A DNA stretch of 64,000 nucleotides from Streptomyces antimycoticus (GCF_005405925.1 NZ_BJHV01000001.1:8928001-8992000), one strand, 5' to 3'. Positions 1-8,638 are shown, numbered from the stretch's first letter. The notes: generated by a model not told the origin, from the letters alone. Translations and numbers: made by a program.

Positions 1-126
1 GGTTACGTCCCCGAGCTGAGCATCTGGCGCCTCGACGGCCGCTGGGTCGGGCTGGGCGTGGGGCAGGGCGACCGCGAGCTGCCGTTCCAACTGCTGGTGG
101 CGATAGGGGAGGAGGGGACGATATGA
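1..126 (+). CDS. 3' end of an unidentified protein
   Basis: An open frame runs from the first base to a TGA at 124-126 and encodes the last 41 residues of a protein. The peptide is rich in Trp, Gly, Leu and Val (it contains IWRLDGRWVGLGVG and ends LVAIGEEGTI) with no motif I recognise. The start lies outside the window, so neither the function nor the full length can be given. It converges on mug, with 40 bases between the two stops and no strong terminator hairpin in that gap. Confidence 0.5.
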   Translation, partial: GYVPELSIWRLDGRWVGLGVGQGDRELPFQLLVAIGEEGTI

Positions 127-166
127 CGCCCTCCCGCCGGCCCCTTCCTCCGGTCTCGGCGTGCGC

Positions 167-709
167 CTAGCCGTCCGCCTCGGCGGCGGCGCGCAGGCGG
201 CCGTACTCCTCCGCCATCGTCGCCAGTGTCCAGTGCGCGTTGAGCCCGCTGGGGTTCGGCAGGGCCCAGATGCGGGTGTTCCCTATCGTGCGCGTCTGCG
301 GGCCGATCTTCGCCTTCTTGTCGCCGAAGGCGACCCGGTAGGCGGTGACCCCCGCCACCGCCAGCCAGCGCGGCCGCAGCCGGAGCACCTTCTCCTCCAG
401 GATCCGGCCGCCCTCCCGGTACTCCTCGTCGCTCAGCTCATCGGCCCGCGCACTGGCGCGCGCCACCACATTGGTGATGCCCAGGCCGTAGCGCACCAGC
501 TCCGTCTGCTCGGACGGGTGCAACTGCCGCGGGGTGAAGCCCGAAGCGTGCAACGTGGGCCAGAAGCGGTTGCCGGGGCGGGCGAAGTGGTGGCCGGTGG
601 CGGCCGTCATCAGCCCGGGGTTGATACCGCAGAAGAGGACCCGCAGACCGTCCCCGACCACATCGGGGACGAGACGGTCGCGGGCGGCCTCCAGTTCGGC
701 GGGGGTCAT
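167..709 (-). CDS. mug: G/U mismatch-specific uracil-DNA glycosylase
   Basis: A 180-residue protein of the MUG/TDG family, which removes uracil, thymine or ethenocytosine opposite G at the start of base excision repair. The active-site block GINPGLMTAATG is followed by PGNRFW at about residues 46-51, as in E. coli Mug, whose catalytic Asn is the N of GINPG. NPSGLN near the C-terminus is the second conserved loop. The length is normal. It starts 8 bases after the purB stop on the same strand, so the two are probably cotranscribed. Confidence 0.93.
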   Translation of the reverse strand: MTPAELEAARDRLVPDVVGDGLRVLFCGINPGLMTAATGHHFARPGNRFWPTLHASGFTPRQLHPSEQTELVRYGLGITNVVARASARADELSDEEYREGGRILEEKVLRLRPRWLAVAGVTAYRVAFGDKKAKIGPQTRTIGNTRIWALPNPSGLNAHWTLATMAEEYGRLRAAAEADG

Positions 710-717
710 CGCCGGCG

Positions 718-2157
718 TCAGAGGATCGAGCCGGGGGTGTAGGCGGCGGCCGCCGGGCGCTCCTTGACGATCTCCTCGATCCGGGCGACCACCGCGCCGA
801 CCTGGTTCGCGGCCGCGCCCGTGAAGGAGAGCTTGTCGTCCATCAGCGCGTCGAGACCGGCCCGGTCCAGCGGGATGCGCTCATCGGCGGCGAGCGAGTC
901 GAGCAGCTCATTGCGCTCGGCGCCCCGTTCGCGCATCGCCAGGGCCGCGGCCACCGCGTTCTCCTTGATCGCCTCATGGGCGACCTCGCGGCCCACCCCG
1001 GCCCGGACGGCCCCCATCAGCACCTTCGTCGTGGCGAGGAAGGGCAGGTAGCGGTCCAGCTCACGGGCGACGACGGCGGGGAAGGCGCCGAACTCGTCGA
1101 GCACGGTCAGGAAGGTCTCCAGCAGCCCGTCGAAGGCGAAGAACGCGTCCGGCAGCGCGACCCGGCGCACCACCGAGCAGGAGACATCGCCCTCGTTCCA
1201 CTGGTCGCCCGCCAGCTCCCCGGTCATCGAGGCGTAGCCGCGCAGGATCACGGCGAGGCCGTTGACGCGCTCGCAGGAGCGGGTGTTCATCTTGTGCGGC
1301 ATCGCGGACGAGCCGACCTGGCCGGGCTTGAAGCCCTCGGTCACCAGCTCGTGTCCGGCCATCAGCCGGATGGTCTTGGCCAGCGAGGACGGGGCCGCGG
1401 CGAGCTGCACCAGCGCGGTGACGACGTCGTAGTCCAGCGAGCGCGGATAGACCTGGCCGACGGAGGTGAACGCCTGCGCGAAGCCGAGGTGGGCGGCGAC
1501 CCGCCGCTCCAGCTCGGCCAGCTTCTCCGCATCGCCACCGAGCAGGTCCAGCATGTCCTGCGCGGTGCCGACCGGGCCCTTGATACCCCGCAGCGGATAG
1601 CGGCCCAGCAGGTCCTCCAGCCGCCCGTACGCCACCAGCAGCTCGTCCGCCGCGGTGGCGAACCGCTTGCCGAGCGTGGTGGCCTGCGCCGCCACATTGT
1701 GCGACCGGCCGGCCATCACCAGCTCGGCGTGGTCGGCGGCCAGCTTGCCGAGCCGGGCCAGTGCCGCGACCGTACGGTCCCGTACCAGCTCCAGGGAGAG
1801 CCGGATCTGGAGCTGCTCCACGTTCTCGGTGAGATCGCGGGAGGTCATGCCCTTGTGGACGTGCTCATGGCCGGCGAGGGCGTTGAACTCCTCGATCCGG
1901 GCCTTCACGTCGTGGCGGGTGACCTTCTCGCGCTCGGCGATCGAGGCCAGGTCGACGGTCTCCAGGACCCGCTCGTAGTCGGCGAGGGCGGCGTCCGGGA
2001 CCTCGATTCCGAGGTCCTTCTGGGCGCGCAGCACGGCGAGCCACAGCCGCCGCTCCAGCGTCACCTTGTACTCGGGGGACCAGAGGACGGCCAGCTCCGC
2101 GGAGGCGTAGCGGTTGGCCAGGACGTTCGGAATGCGCGGCTTACCAGTCACGTGCAC
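718..2157 (-). CDS. purB: adenylosuccinate lyase
   Basis: A 479-residue enzyme of the fumarase/aspartase superfamily that acts twice in purine synthesis, splitting SAICAR to AICAR and adenylosuccinate to AMP. The superfamily signature GSSAMPHKMN is at residues 282-291. The other two conserved regions are MTSRD (104-108) and RSHNVAAQ (151-158). The protein has the long form of the family, opening KPRIPNVLANRYAS. The first GTG is at 2157; a second GTG two codons later (2151) is equally possible because neither has a clear Shine-Dalgarno. It is the upstream gene of a probable purB-mug operon. Confidence 0.96.
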   Translation of the reverse strand: MHVTGKPRIPNVLANRYASAELAVLWSPEYKVTLERRLWLAVLRAQKDLGIEVPDAALADYERVLETVDLASIAEREKVTRHDVKARIEEFNALAGHEHVHKGMTSRDLTENVEQLQIRLSLELVRDRTVAALARLGKLAADHAELVMAGRSHNVAAQATTLGKRFATAADELLVAYGRLEDLLGRYPLRGIKGPVGTAQDMLDLLGGDAEKLAELERRVAAHLGFAQAFTSVGQVYPRSLDYDVVTALVQLAAAPSSLAKTIRLMAGHELVTEGFKPGQVGSSAMPHKMNTRSCERVNGLAVILRGYASMTGELAGDQWNEGDVSCSVVRRVALPDAFFAFDGLLETFLTVLDEFGAFPAVVARELDRYLPFLATTKVLMGAVRAGVGREVAHEAIKENAVAAALAMRERGAERNELLDSLAADERIPLDRAGLDALMDDKLSFTGAAANQVGAVVARIEEIVKERPAAAAYTPGSIL

Positions 2158-2281
2158 AGAGTCTACTGGCCGTCCTCGCAGGCCAGGCCGGTGGCCGAGG
2201 GATCCCTCCGCAGGGCCCGGGGCGCGGGCGGGCGCGGGCCCTGCACATCAGTGACCCATCAGGCTGCGGATCGGCTGCGGA

Positions 2282-3052
2282 TCAGTCCTCGTACGGCAGC
2301 AGCTCGGCGCGCTTGGGGGCGCGCCCGTCACCCGAGGAGCGGCCGGTCAGCCGCCTGCCGATCCACGGCCCGAGGTGCTGGCGGGCGAACCGCACATCCG
2401 AGGTGCGGCGGGCTATCCAGCCGACGGGCACCGCGGGCGGCAGGGGCGCGTCCCAGTCGGCCTCCGGCTCATTGCCCAGTGCCTGCCATACGGCCTCGGC
2501 GACCCGCCGGTGCCCCTCGGCGTTCAGATGCAGCCGGTCCTCGTCCCACATCCGGGGGTCCCCGACGGCCTGGGAGGCGAACAGGTCCACGACGGTCGCG
2601 TCATGCCGTGCGCCCAGCTCGTCGATGACCGAGAACAGCCGCTCCATCCGTGGCTCGAACCGCGCGAACACCGGCCCGCGCCGCCCCGGGCTGCGCATCA
2701 GCACCAGCCGCTTGCAGGTGGGCGCCAGCCGCTCGACGGCCTCCTCCAGCAGGGCGCACACCCGGCCCACATCGCATTTCGGCCGCAGCACATCGTTCAG
2801 CCCGCCGACCAGGGTCACCAGATCGGCGCCCATGGCCGCCGCCGGGCCCGTCTGCTCCTCGACGATCTGCCCGATCAGCTTGCCGCGGACCGCGAGGTTG
2901 GCGTAGCGGAAGCCGGGGTTGTGGGCCGCGAGCCGACCGGCGAGCAGATCCGCCCAGCCTCGGTAGGTACCGTCGGGGAGCCGGTCCGACATGCCCTCGG
3001 TGAAGGAGTCGCCGACCGCGACAAAGCTGCTGTAGGTGATGTTCGTCTGCAT
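2282..3052 (-). CDS. SGNH/GDSL-family hydrolase
   Basis: About 256 residues from the ATG at 3052. Block I is GDSFTEG, with the catalytic Ser, near residue 16. Block III is GGLNDV, and the C-terminal DRLHLNAEGH carries the catalytic Asp and His. The SGNH fold hydrolyses ester bonds of lipids, acylated sugars or similar substrates; nothing here fixes the substrate. There is no signal peptide, so it should be cytoplasmic. The frame stays open further upstream, but the start at 3052 puts the GDS block at its usual distance from the N-terminus. The last 30 residues are basic and variable. Confidence 0.88.
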   Translation of the reverse strand: MQTNITYSSFVAVGDSFTEGMSDRLPDGTYRGWADLLAGRLAAHNPGFRYANLAVRGKLIGQIVEEQTGPAAAMGADLVTLVGGLNDVLRPKCDVGRVCALLEEAVERLAPTCKRLVLMRSPGRRGPVFARFEPRMERLFSVIDELGARHDATVVDLFASQAVGDPRMWDEDRLHLNAEGHRRVAEAVWQALGNEPEADWDAPLPPAVPVGWIARRTSDVRFARQHLGPWIGRRLTGRSSGDGRAPKRAELLPYED

Positions 3053-3106
3053 GGCGCAGGCGATCCTATCCCGGTGCGCGGGCTGCGTTGACCGCCGACC
3101 GCGAGC

Positions 3107-3355
3107 ATGATGAGCCGCATGGCGATGACCCACATCTACTTCGAGGGCGGGGCGCGGAACGGGACGACCGCCAGCTGGAATGTGGAGCCCGGCGCGGACA
3201 TCTATGACGACAACATCTTCCGGCCACCGGAGCTGTACCGGCGGACCAACCGCACCAAGGTCATCGGCCGGGTCGAGTACGTGATCTTCCGCTACGACCC
3301 GATGGGCACCCGGCCCGGTACCGACCCAGGCAGCGCCCCCAGGCCCCGCCGCTGA
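3107..3355 (+). CDS. small conserved-looking hypothetical protein
   Basis: An 82-residue protein of unknown function. The middle part (MTHIYFEGGARNGTTASW, then ADIYDDNIFRPPELYRRT) is not low-complexity and has codon use like neighbouring genes. The C-terminus is a Pro/Arg/Gly tail. Four ATG codons lie in the first seven codons, so the true start could be 3107, 3110, 3119 or 3125. It is divergent from the SGNH hydrolase with only 54 bases between start codons, so the two probably share a promoter region. I do not recognise a family. Confidence 0.5.
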   Translation: MMSRMAMTHIYFEGGARNGTTASWNVEPGADIYDDNIFRPPELYRRTNRTKVIGRVEYVIFRYDPMGTRPGTDPGSAPRPRR

Positions 3356-3447
3356 GCCTCGCGCGGCCGTCCGGGCGATGCCGTCCGGTTGGCCCGCTTG
3401 GACCGCGCGGGGTTCCGCGCGCCGCGTGGCGGGGCAGTCTGGTCGAC

Positions 3448-3702
3448 GTGGATGCCTTCGAATGCGACCGCACGACCATGGCCATCGTCGCCGCCGCGCT
3501 CGCCGACGACGGGGAGGGCGCCGCCGCCCTCCTGGAGCCGCTCGAGATGCGCGATGCGTGCCGGGTCGCGGTGCGGCTCGCCGCGATGGCCGCCCATGCG
3601 CTGGTGGCGGTGGCCGAGGAGGGCGGCGGGGGACGGGAGGAGGCGCTGGCCCATTGGCAGGAGTGCATCATCGCCCATGAGTCCAGACGCACCGAGGAGT
3701 GA
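3448..3702 (+). CDS. small hypothetical protein, helical
   Basis: An 84-residue frame beginning with GTG at 3448. The predicted peptide is Ala/Glu-rich and likely all-helical, with heptad-like stretches (MAIVAAALADDGEGAAALLE, then VAVRLAAMAAHALVAVAEE) and an acidic end. It has no catalytic motif, signal peptide or membrane segment. Bases 3356-3447 before it contain nothing I can assign. It converges on the CBS-domain gene. It resembles small helical proteins common in Streptomyces, but I cannot name a family, and an antisense frame covers the same bases. Confidence 0.42.
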   Translation: MDAFECDRTTMAIVAAALADDGEGAAALLEPLEMRDACRVAVRLAAMAAHALVAVAEEGGGGREEALAHWQECIIAHESRRTEE

Positions 3703-3764
3703 CCTGAGGCGACGAGGAATGTCGGCGCGCGGCCACATATGCGATCAGGCCCGGACAGCTGTGA

Positions 3765-4769
3765 TCAGGCCACCAGCTCGCGCAGCACGTCCTCCATGGT
3801 CACCAGCCCCTCCAGCCGTCCGTCCGCGGCGATGACCGCCGCCAGATGGGTGCCGCTGTCGCGCATCGCGGTGAGCACGTCGTCCAGCGGCGTATGGGAC
3901 CGCACCCGGGGGATCGGGCGCAGCTGATCGGGGCCGAACGGCACATCCCGGGGCCGTGCGTCCAGCGCGTCCTTCACATGCAGATAGCCCACGATCCGCC
4001 CGGAGTCGTCGACCACCGGGAACCGTGAGAAGCCGGTCCGCGCCGCCAGCTGTTCCAGCTCCTCGGGGGTCACCCCGAGCTGCGCCTTGACCACCTGCTC
4101 CATGGGCAGCACGACATCCCGCACCCGTCGCCGGCCCAGCTCCAGCGCGTCCCGCAGCCGCTCGGTGGACCGGTCGTCCAGCAGCCCGGCCTCGCTGGAG
4201 TCCGAGACCATCCGGGCCAGCTCGGCATCGGAGAAGGTCGCCGCGACCTCGCCCTTGGGCTCCACACGCATCAGCTTCAGCAGCCCGTTCGCCAAGGAGT
4301 TCACGCCGAAGATCACCGGGCGCAGGGTGCGGGCGAGGGCGACCAGGGGCGGGCCGAGCAGCAGCACGGTGCGCACCGGCTCGGCCAGCGCCACGTTCTT
4401 CGGCACCATCTCGCCGAACAGCATGTGCAGATAGGTGGCCACGGCCAGCGCGATCACGAACGAGACCGGGTGCACCAGCCCCAGCGGCAGCCCCACCACA
4501 TGGAAGAACGGCTCCAGCAGATGCGCGATGGCCGGTTCCGCGACGGCGCCCAGCACCAGCGTGCACAGCGTGATCCCGAGCTGGGCCGCGGCCAGCAGCG
4601 CGGAGAGGTGCTCCAGAGCCCACAGCACGGACCGCGCCCGCCGGTCGCCCTGCTGGGCATGGGGATCGATCTGGCTGCGGCGCACCGAGATCAGGGCGAA
4701 CTCCGCGCCCACGAAGAAGGCGTTGAGGACCAGCGTCAGCAGGCCGATCAGCAGCTGGAGGACGGTCAT
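3765..4769 (-). CDS. CNNM/HlyC-type membrane protein with CBS domains (second of pair)
   Basis: A 334-residue protein with an N-terminal DUF21 transmembrane domain (three or four hydrophobic segments, residues 1-150) opening LQLLIGLLTLVLNAFFVGAEF. A CBS pair follows (about 195-330). The DUF21-CBS architecture is that of CorB/CNNM proteins, often annotated as hemolysins and linked to Mg2+ export. The C-terminal CorC domain of longer members is absent, so this is the short form. Its ATG overlaps the TGA of the upstream paralogue as ATGA (4766-4769), which implies translational coupling and probably a heteromeric complex. Confidence 0.9.
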   Translation of the reverse strand: MTVLQLLIGLLTLVLNAFFVGAEFALISVRRSQIDPHAQQGDRRARSVLWALEHLSALLAAAQLGITLCTLVLGAVAEPAIAHLLEPFFHVVGLPLGLVHPVSFVIALAVATYLHMLFGEMVPKNVALAEPVRTVLLLGPPLVALARTLRPVIFGVNSLANGLLKLMRVEPKGEVAATFSDAELARMVSDSSEAGLLDDRSTERLRDALELGRRRVRDVVLPMEQVVKAQLGVTPEELEQLAARTGFSRFPVVDDSGRIVGYLHVKDALDARPRDVPFGPDQLRPIPRVRSHTPLDDVLTAMRDSGTHLAAVIAADGRLEGLVTMEDVLRELVA

Positions 4770-6130
4770 CGGCCCGTCGCCCCCTCGGCCCCGGGCACGC
4801 CGCCGTCGCCATCGCTCCCGGCACCGCGCACCGGCGCCCGCAGCCGGACCCGGGCCGCCCGGTGGCTCCTCACCTTGCGCACCTCCAGGGACCAGCCCGC
4901 CGGTTCGACGGTGTCGCCGACGGCCGGGATCCGGCCAAGCTCCGTGGCGATCAGCCCGGCCAGGGTCTCGTACGGGCCCGGCGGCACGCGTAGCCCGATG
5001 CGCTCCAGCTGATCGACGCGGGCCGCGCCGTCCGCGTCGTAGAGCATATGGCCCTCCGTGTCCCGGCCCATCGGAATCAGATGGGGGGTCTCGTGCGGAT
5101 CGTGCTCGTCGCGGACCTCGCCGACCACCTCCTCGACGATGTCCTCCAGGGTGACGACCCCGGCCGTACCGCCGTACTCGTCGATGACCACCGCCATGCT
5201 GCGCTGGGCCGAGAGCCGGTCCAGCAGCCGGTCCACGGTGAGCGACTCGGGGACGAGCACCGGTTCGCGCATCAGCTCGGACACCGGGCGGCGGGGCCGC
5301 TCCTCGGCGGGGACGGCCAGGACGTCCTTGATGTGGACGAGGCCGATCACCGTGTCCAGGCTGCTCTGGTAGACGGGGAAGCGGGACAGCCCGGTGGCGC
5401 GGGTGGCGTTGGCGACGTCCTCGGCGGTGGCCCGTACGTCCAGCGCCACCACCCGCACCCTCGGGGTCATCACGTTCTGTGCGGTGAGCTCGGCGAGGTT
5501 CAGGGTGCGGACGAACAGCTCGGCGGTGTCCTTCTCCAGCGCGCCCTCCTTGGCGGAGTGCCGGGCGAGGGCGATCAGCTCCTGCGGGCCGCGCGCGGAG
5601 GCCAGCTCCTCGGCGGGCTCCAGGCCCATCCGCCGCACGGTGTGGTTGGCGGTGTTGTTGAGATGGCTGATCAGCGGGCGGAAGACGGAACTGAAGACGC
5701 GCTGCGGGGTGGCCACGGCCTTGGCGACCGGCAGCGGCCGGGAGATGGCCCAGTTCTTGGGCACCAGCTCGCCCACGACCATCAGCACGACGGTCGACAG
5801 AAAGGTGCCGAGCACCAGCGCGGCCGAGCGGACGGCCGACTGGGGTACCCCCATCGCGGTGAGCGGCCCGGCCAGCAGGGCCGCGACGGACGGCTCGGCC
5901 AGCATGCCGACGACCAGATTGGTCACGGTGATGCCGAGCTGCGCGCCGGAGAGCTGGTAGGTGAGGCTCCGCACGGCCTTCAGCGCCCCGGCCGCGCCGC
6001 GCTCCCCGCGTTCGGCCGCCCGTTCGAGCTCGCTGCGCTCGACCGTGGTCAGCGAGAACTCGGCCGCGACGAAGGCGCCACAGGTCACCGCCAGGAGGAG
6101 CGCCACGGCCAGGAGGAGGACTTCGGTCAT
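4766..6130 (-). CDS. CNNM/HlyC-type membrane protein with CBS and CorC domains (first of pair)
   Basis: A 454-residue protein. DUF21 membrane domain (1-190) opens with a hydrophobic run and AEFSLTTVERSEL. A CBS pair (about 205-330) contains SRFPVYQSSLDTVIGLVHIK and VVIDEYGGTAGVVTLEDIVE. A CorC_HlyC domain ends the protein. This is the full-length version of its downstream neighbour. The start at 6130 is chosen because MTEVLLLAVALLL begins the first membrane segment; the frame upstream is Arg/Ser/Pro-rich. The CNNM family binds Mg-ATP through CBS and moves Mg2+ or Co2+ with Na+; the ion here is inferred. Confidence 0.91.
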   Translation of the reverse strand: MTEVLLLAVALLLAVTCGAFVAAEFSLTTVERSELERAAERGERGAAGALKAVRSLTYQLSGAQLGITVTNLVVGMLAEPSVAALLAGPLTAMGVPQSAVRSAALVLGTFLSTVVLMVVGELVPKNWAISRPLPVAKAVATPQRVFSSVFRPLISHLNNTANHTVRRMGLEPAEELASARGPQELIALARHSAKEGALEKDTAELFVRTLNLAELTAQNVMTPRVRVVALDVRATAEDVANATRATGLSRFPVYQSSLDTVIGLVHIKDVLAVPAEERPRRPVSELMREPVLVPESLTVDRLLDRLSAQRSMAVVIDEYGGTAGVVTLEDIVEEVVGEVRDEHDPHETPHLIPMGRDTEGHMLYDADGAARVDQLERIGLRVPPGPYETLAGLIATELGRIPAVGDTVEPAGWSLEVRKVRSHRAARVRLRAPVRGAGSDGDGGVPGAEGATGR

Positions 6131-6212
6131 CGGTTCACCTCCGTCCCATGATCCGCCAGAGACCGGAGGAATGCAGCCCCCGCGCGGCCGCGCCGGGGAC
6201 GGCCGCGCCGGG

Positions 6213-6638
6213 TCACGGGCACAGCGGCTTGACCCAGCGGCTCCACTGCGGCTGGCGCTCATAGCCCGCCGCGCTCCACGCCTGGTGGGCGAGCCCGTTC
6301 TCGTTGAGCACCATCGCGTCCCCGCGCCGTCCGCCCAGGGCGGTGAACCGCTCCTCGGCCGCCGCCAGCAGGGCCGTCGCCACCCCCCGGCGGCGGTGCC
6401 CGGGGTGGACGGCCAGCCGGTACAGATGGCAGCGCCAGCCGTCGAAACCGGCGATCACCGTTCCGGCGAGTTCCCCGTCCCGCTCGGCCAGCAGCAGCGA
6501 CTCCGGGTCGCGGTCGAGCAGCCGGGCCACCCCGTCCCGGTCGTCGCTGATGCTGGTGCCCTCCGCCGCCTCCTTCCAGAAGGCGAGCACGGTGTCGAGG
6601 TCGGCGGGGGCCGCGGCCCGTATCCGAAGATCGTTCAT
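6213..6638 (-). CDS. GNAT-family N-acetyltransferase
   Basis: A 141-residue GCN5-related acetyltransferase. Motif A, which binds the acetyl-CoA pyrophosphate, is LAVHPGHRRRGVATALL at about residues 75-91 and fits the R/Q-x-x-G-x-G/A rule. Motif B (LNENGLAHQAWSAAGYE) follows as usual. The whole protein is one GNAT domain; the acceptor cannot be predicted. It lies between two leftward genes, with 82 bases to the CNNM gene below containing a repeated CGGCCGCGCCGGG. Confidence 0.9.
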   Translation of the reverse strand: MNDLRIRAAAPADLDTVLAFWKEAAEGTSISDDRDGVARLLDRDPESLLLAERDGELAGTVIAGFDGWRCHLYRLAVHPGHRRRGVATALLAAAEERFTALGGRRGDAMVLNENGLAHQAWSAAGYERQPQWSRWVKPLCP

Positions 6639-6690
6639 GGCCGCATCCCATCATCGGGCGGACCGCGGCGTCGACGGGAATTCCCCCCGG

Positions 6691-7608
6691 TCAGCCGCCG
6701 TGCAGCTCCTCGATCACCGGGGCGAACGTCTCCATGTTGTGCTCCAGCACGGTGAAGTACGAGAAGCCGAAGCGCTCGCGGTGGGCCCGCAACTGCTCCG
6801 CCATCTCCTTGGCGTCGCCCAGCAGCAGCGCCGGGTGCTCCAGCATCTGGTCCTCGGTGAGGCCCGGTGCGTACGGGGACAGCTCACGCACCTTGGCGCG
6901 CCGGTCGGCGCTGGGCCCGGCCATCTGGATGAGGTAGTTCAGCTCGATCGCCTCGCCCGGCTCATCGGCCCCCTCCGCCCGCCCCGCCTCGGCGGCGAAG
7001 CGGCGGAAGGCGTCCACCCGCTCCTCCAGCGCCTCGGGGCTGATCAGCTGCAGGGCGCCCTGGGGTTTGCCGGGGGCCTGCACCGCCCCGGTGAACGCCG
7101 CGATGTCCGCGTGGCGCGCGGCCAGCCGCAGCAGCCGGTCGCCGTTGCCGCCGAGCAGCAGCGGCGGGCGCGGGGACTGCGCGGGCCGCGGCCGGTGCTC
7201 GGCATCGGTCAGCAGACGCTCCAACTCGGCCACGGTATGCACCAGATGGTCCACCCGCTCCCGGGGTGAACCGAAGGGCAGCCCGGCGCTGTCGTGCTCG
7301 GCCTTGACATAGCCGGCGCCCAGGCCGAGCTCCAGCCGGCCGTCGGTCAGCGCGTCGCAGGTGGCCACCTCCCGGGCGAGCAGCGCGGGGTTCCAGAAAC
7401 CGGCGTTGAGTACGAAGGTGCCCAGCCGAGGGCGCTCGGTCGCCTCGGCGGCGGTGGCCAGCGCCGGGAACGGGGCGGGGTTGCCGAGGTGGTCGGGGGT
7501 CAGCAGCACGTCATAGCCGAGGTGCTCGGCGTGGCGGCACTTCGCCCGCCATGCCTCGGCCGATTCAAGGGTGAGCAGATTGACTCCGAAGCGGAACGGC
7601 CTTGCCAT
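6691..7608 (-). CDS. LLM-class F420-dependent oxidoreductase
   Basis: A 305-residue luciferase-like (TIM barrel) protein. The N-terminus PFRFGVNLLTLESAEAW and the loop VLLTPDHLG match actinobacterial F420-dependent members of the family, as does LTDGRLELGLGAGYVKAEHD. These enzymes use reduced coenzyme F420 rather than FMNH2; the substrate is unknown. An AAGGAGG Shine-Dalgarno sits just before the ATG. A perfect 7-base inverted repeat lies 18-36 bases upstream of the start (see the operator entry), suggesting control by a repressor. Confidence 0.88.
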   Translation of the reverse strand: MARPFRFGVNLLTLESAEAWRAKCRHAEHLGYDVLLTPDHLGNPAPFPALATAAEATERPRLGTFVLNAGFWNPALLAREVATCDALTDGRLELGLGAGYVKAEHDSAGLPFGSPRERVDHLVHTVAELERLLTDAEHRPRPAQSPRPPLLLGGNGDRLLRLAARHADIAAFTGAVQAPGKPQGALQLISPEALEERVDAFRRFAAEAGRAEGADEPGEAIELNYLIQMAGPSADRRAKVRELSPYAPGLTEDQMLEHPALLLGDAKEMAEQLRAHRERFGFSYFTVLEHNMETFAPVIEELHGG

Positions 7609-7625
7609 GAGCCCTCCTTGAGCGC

Positions 7626-7644
7626 GGATACGGCGAACGTATCC
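7626..7644. promoter_or_regulatory. inverted repeat upstream of the F420 oxidoreductase
   Basis: GGATACG-GCGAA-CGTATCC is a perfect 7-base inverted repeat with a 5-base centre, ending 18 bases before the start codon. Its size and place suit an operator for a TetR- or MarR-type dimer. No regulator gene is adjacent, so the cognate protein is unknown. Evidence is symmetry and position only. Confidence 0.45.
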
Positions 7645-7717
7645 GAGATCGGCGCCGTTCGAGGCCCCTCGTCCCCACTCTCGCTCACTCGCCCCTCATT
7701 CCCCGGTCCGGCCGATC

Positions 7718-7741
7718 GGGCACCGGCCGGGGACGGTGCCC
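7718..7741 (-). terminator. hairpin after the ABC ATPase gene
   Basis: GGGCACC (7718-7724) and GGTGCCC (7735-7741) form a 7-base stem with a 10-base G/C-rich loop, 6 bases past the stop codon of the leftward ABC gene. There is no T-tract, as is common for Streptomyces terminators. Confidence 0.5.
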
Positions 7742-7746
7742 GGGGC

Positions 7747-8559
7747 TCAGCCCAGCGGGTCGGGTTCCGGCTCGGCCCCGGGCGTGGCCCTGGTGAAGAT
7801 GTGCATCCGCTCCAGCACCGCCTCGGCCGTGGGCCGCTCCATCCGGTCCACGACCCGGCCGTCGGCGAGGAAGAGCACCAGATCGGAGTGGGCGGCGGCG
7901 CTCGGGTCGTGGGTGACCATGACGACCGTCTGGCCCAGCTCGTCGACGGCCTCCCGCAGAAAGCGCAGCACCTCCAGGCCCGACCGGGAGTCCAGGTTGC
8001 CGGTGGGCTCGTCCGCGAAGATCAGCTCGGGGCGGGAGGCGAGCGCCCGGGCGCAGGCCACCCGCTGCTGCTGCCCGCCGGACAGCTGGGCGGGCCGGTG
8101 CCGCAGCCGGTCCCGCAGCCCGAGGGTGTCGATGACCCGGTCCACCCACTCCCGATCGGGCTTGTGGCCCGCGATGTCCATGGGCAGGGTGATGTTCTCG
8201 GCCGCGTTGAGCGTGGGCAGCAGATTGAACGACTGGAACATGAAGCCGATCCGGTCGCGGCGGAGCTGGGTCAGCTCCTTGTCGCCCAGGCCGGTGATCT
8301 CGGTGTCGCCCAGCCAGGCCTGGCCCGACGAGACCGTGTCGAGACCGGCCAGACAGTGCATCAGGGTGGACTTGCCGGATCCGGAGGGGCCCATCACCGC
8401 GGTGAACCGGCCCCGTTCGATCTCCACGTCCACCGCGTCCAGCGCGAGCACGGCCGTCTCGCCGCTGCCGTACGCCTTGGTCAGGGACCGGGCGCGGGCC
8501 GCCGCATGGGCGCCACCCTCCGCGAACCCGTCCGTCTTCGTTGCCGCCGGTGTGGACAC
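7747..8559 (-). CDS. ABC transporter ATP-binding protein, MacB/LolD type
   Basis: A 270-residue ATPase with Walker A GPSGSGKST (about 58-66), Q-loop FMFQSFNLLPTLNAAEN, signature LSGGQQQR, Walker B LIFADEPTGNLDS and H-loop VTHD. GNLDSRSG and the overall pattern put it with the MacB/LolD/FtsE-like group whose partners are FtsX/MacB-type permeases for efflux or lipoprotein release. No permease is adjacent: the next genes are an oxidoreductase and a methyltransferase. The GTG at 8559 follows GGGGAGG by 4 bases. Its membrane partner must be encoded elsewhere or be lost. Confidence 0.92.
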   Translation of the reverse strand: MSTPAATKTDGFAEGGAHAAARARSLTKAYGSGETAVLALDAVDVEIERGRFTAVMGPSGSGKSTLMHCLAGLDTVSSGQAWLGDTEITGLGDKELTQLRRDRIGFMFQSFNLLPTLNAAENITLPMDIAGHKPDREWVDRVIDTLGLRDRLRHRPAQLSGGQQQRVACARALASRPELIFADEPTGNLDSRSGLEVLRFLREAVDELGQTVVMVTHDPSAAAHSDLVLFLADGRVVDRMERPTAEAVLERMHIFTRATPGAEPEPDPLG

Positions 8560-8620
8560 GATGCCTCCCCGTATCGGAACGTCGTGCCCTCGATGGTAGG
8601 GACCCGGCCGCCGATGCGCC

Positions 8621-8638
8621 CACCCGCGGACGCGGGTG
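8621..8638. terminator. short hairpin between methyltransferase and ABC gene
   Basis: CACCCGCG-GA-CGCGGGTG is a perfect 8-base inverted repeat with almost no spacer, lying in the 147-base gap below the leftward methyltransferase gene. It may terminate that gene before the ABC start. There is no T-tract. Confidence 0.35.

Noticed and set aside
976..2628. 550-codon open frame opposite purB
   Set aside because: Its codons follow the purB third-position bias in reverse and its product is His/Gln/Gly-rich with no domain. PurB is certain.
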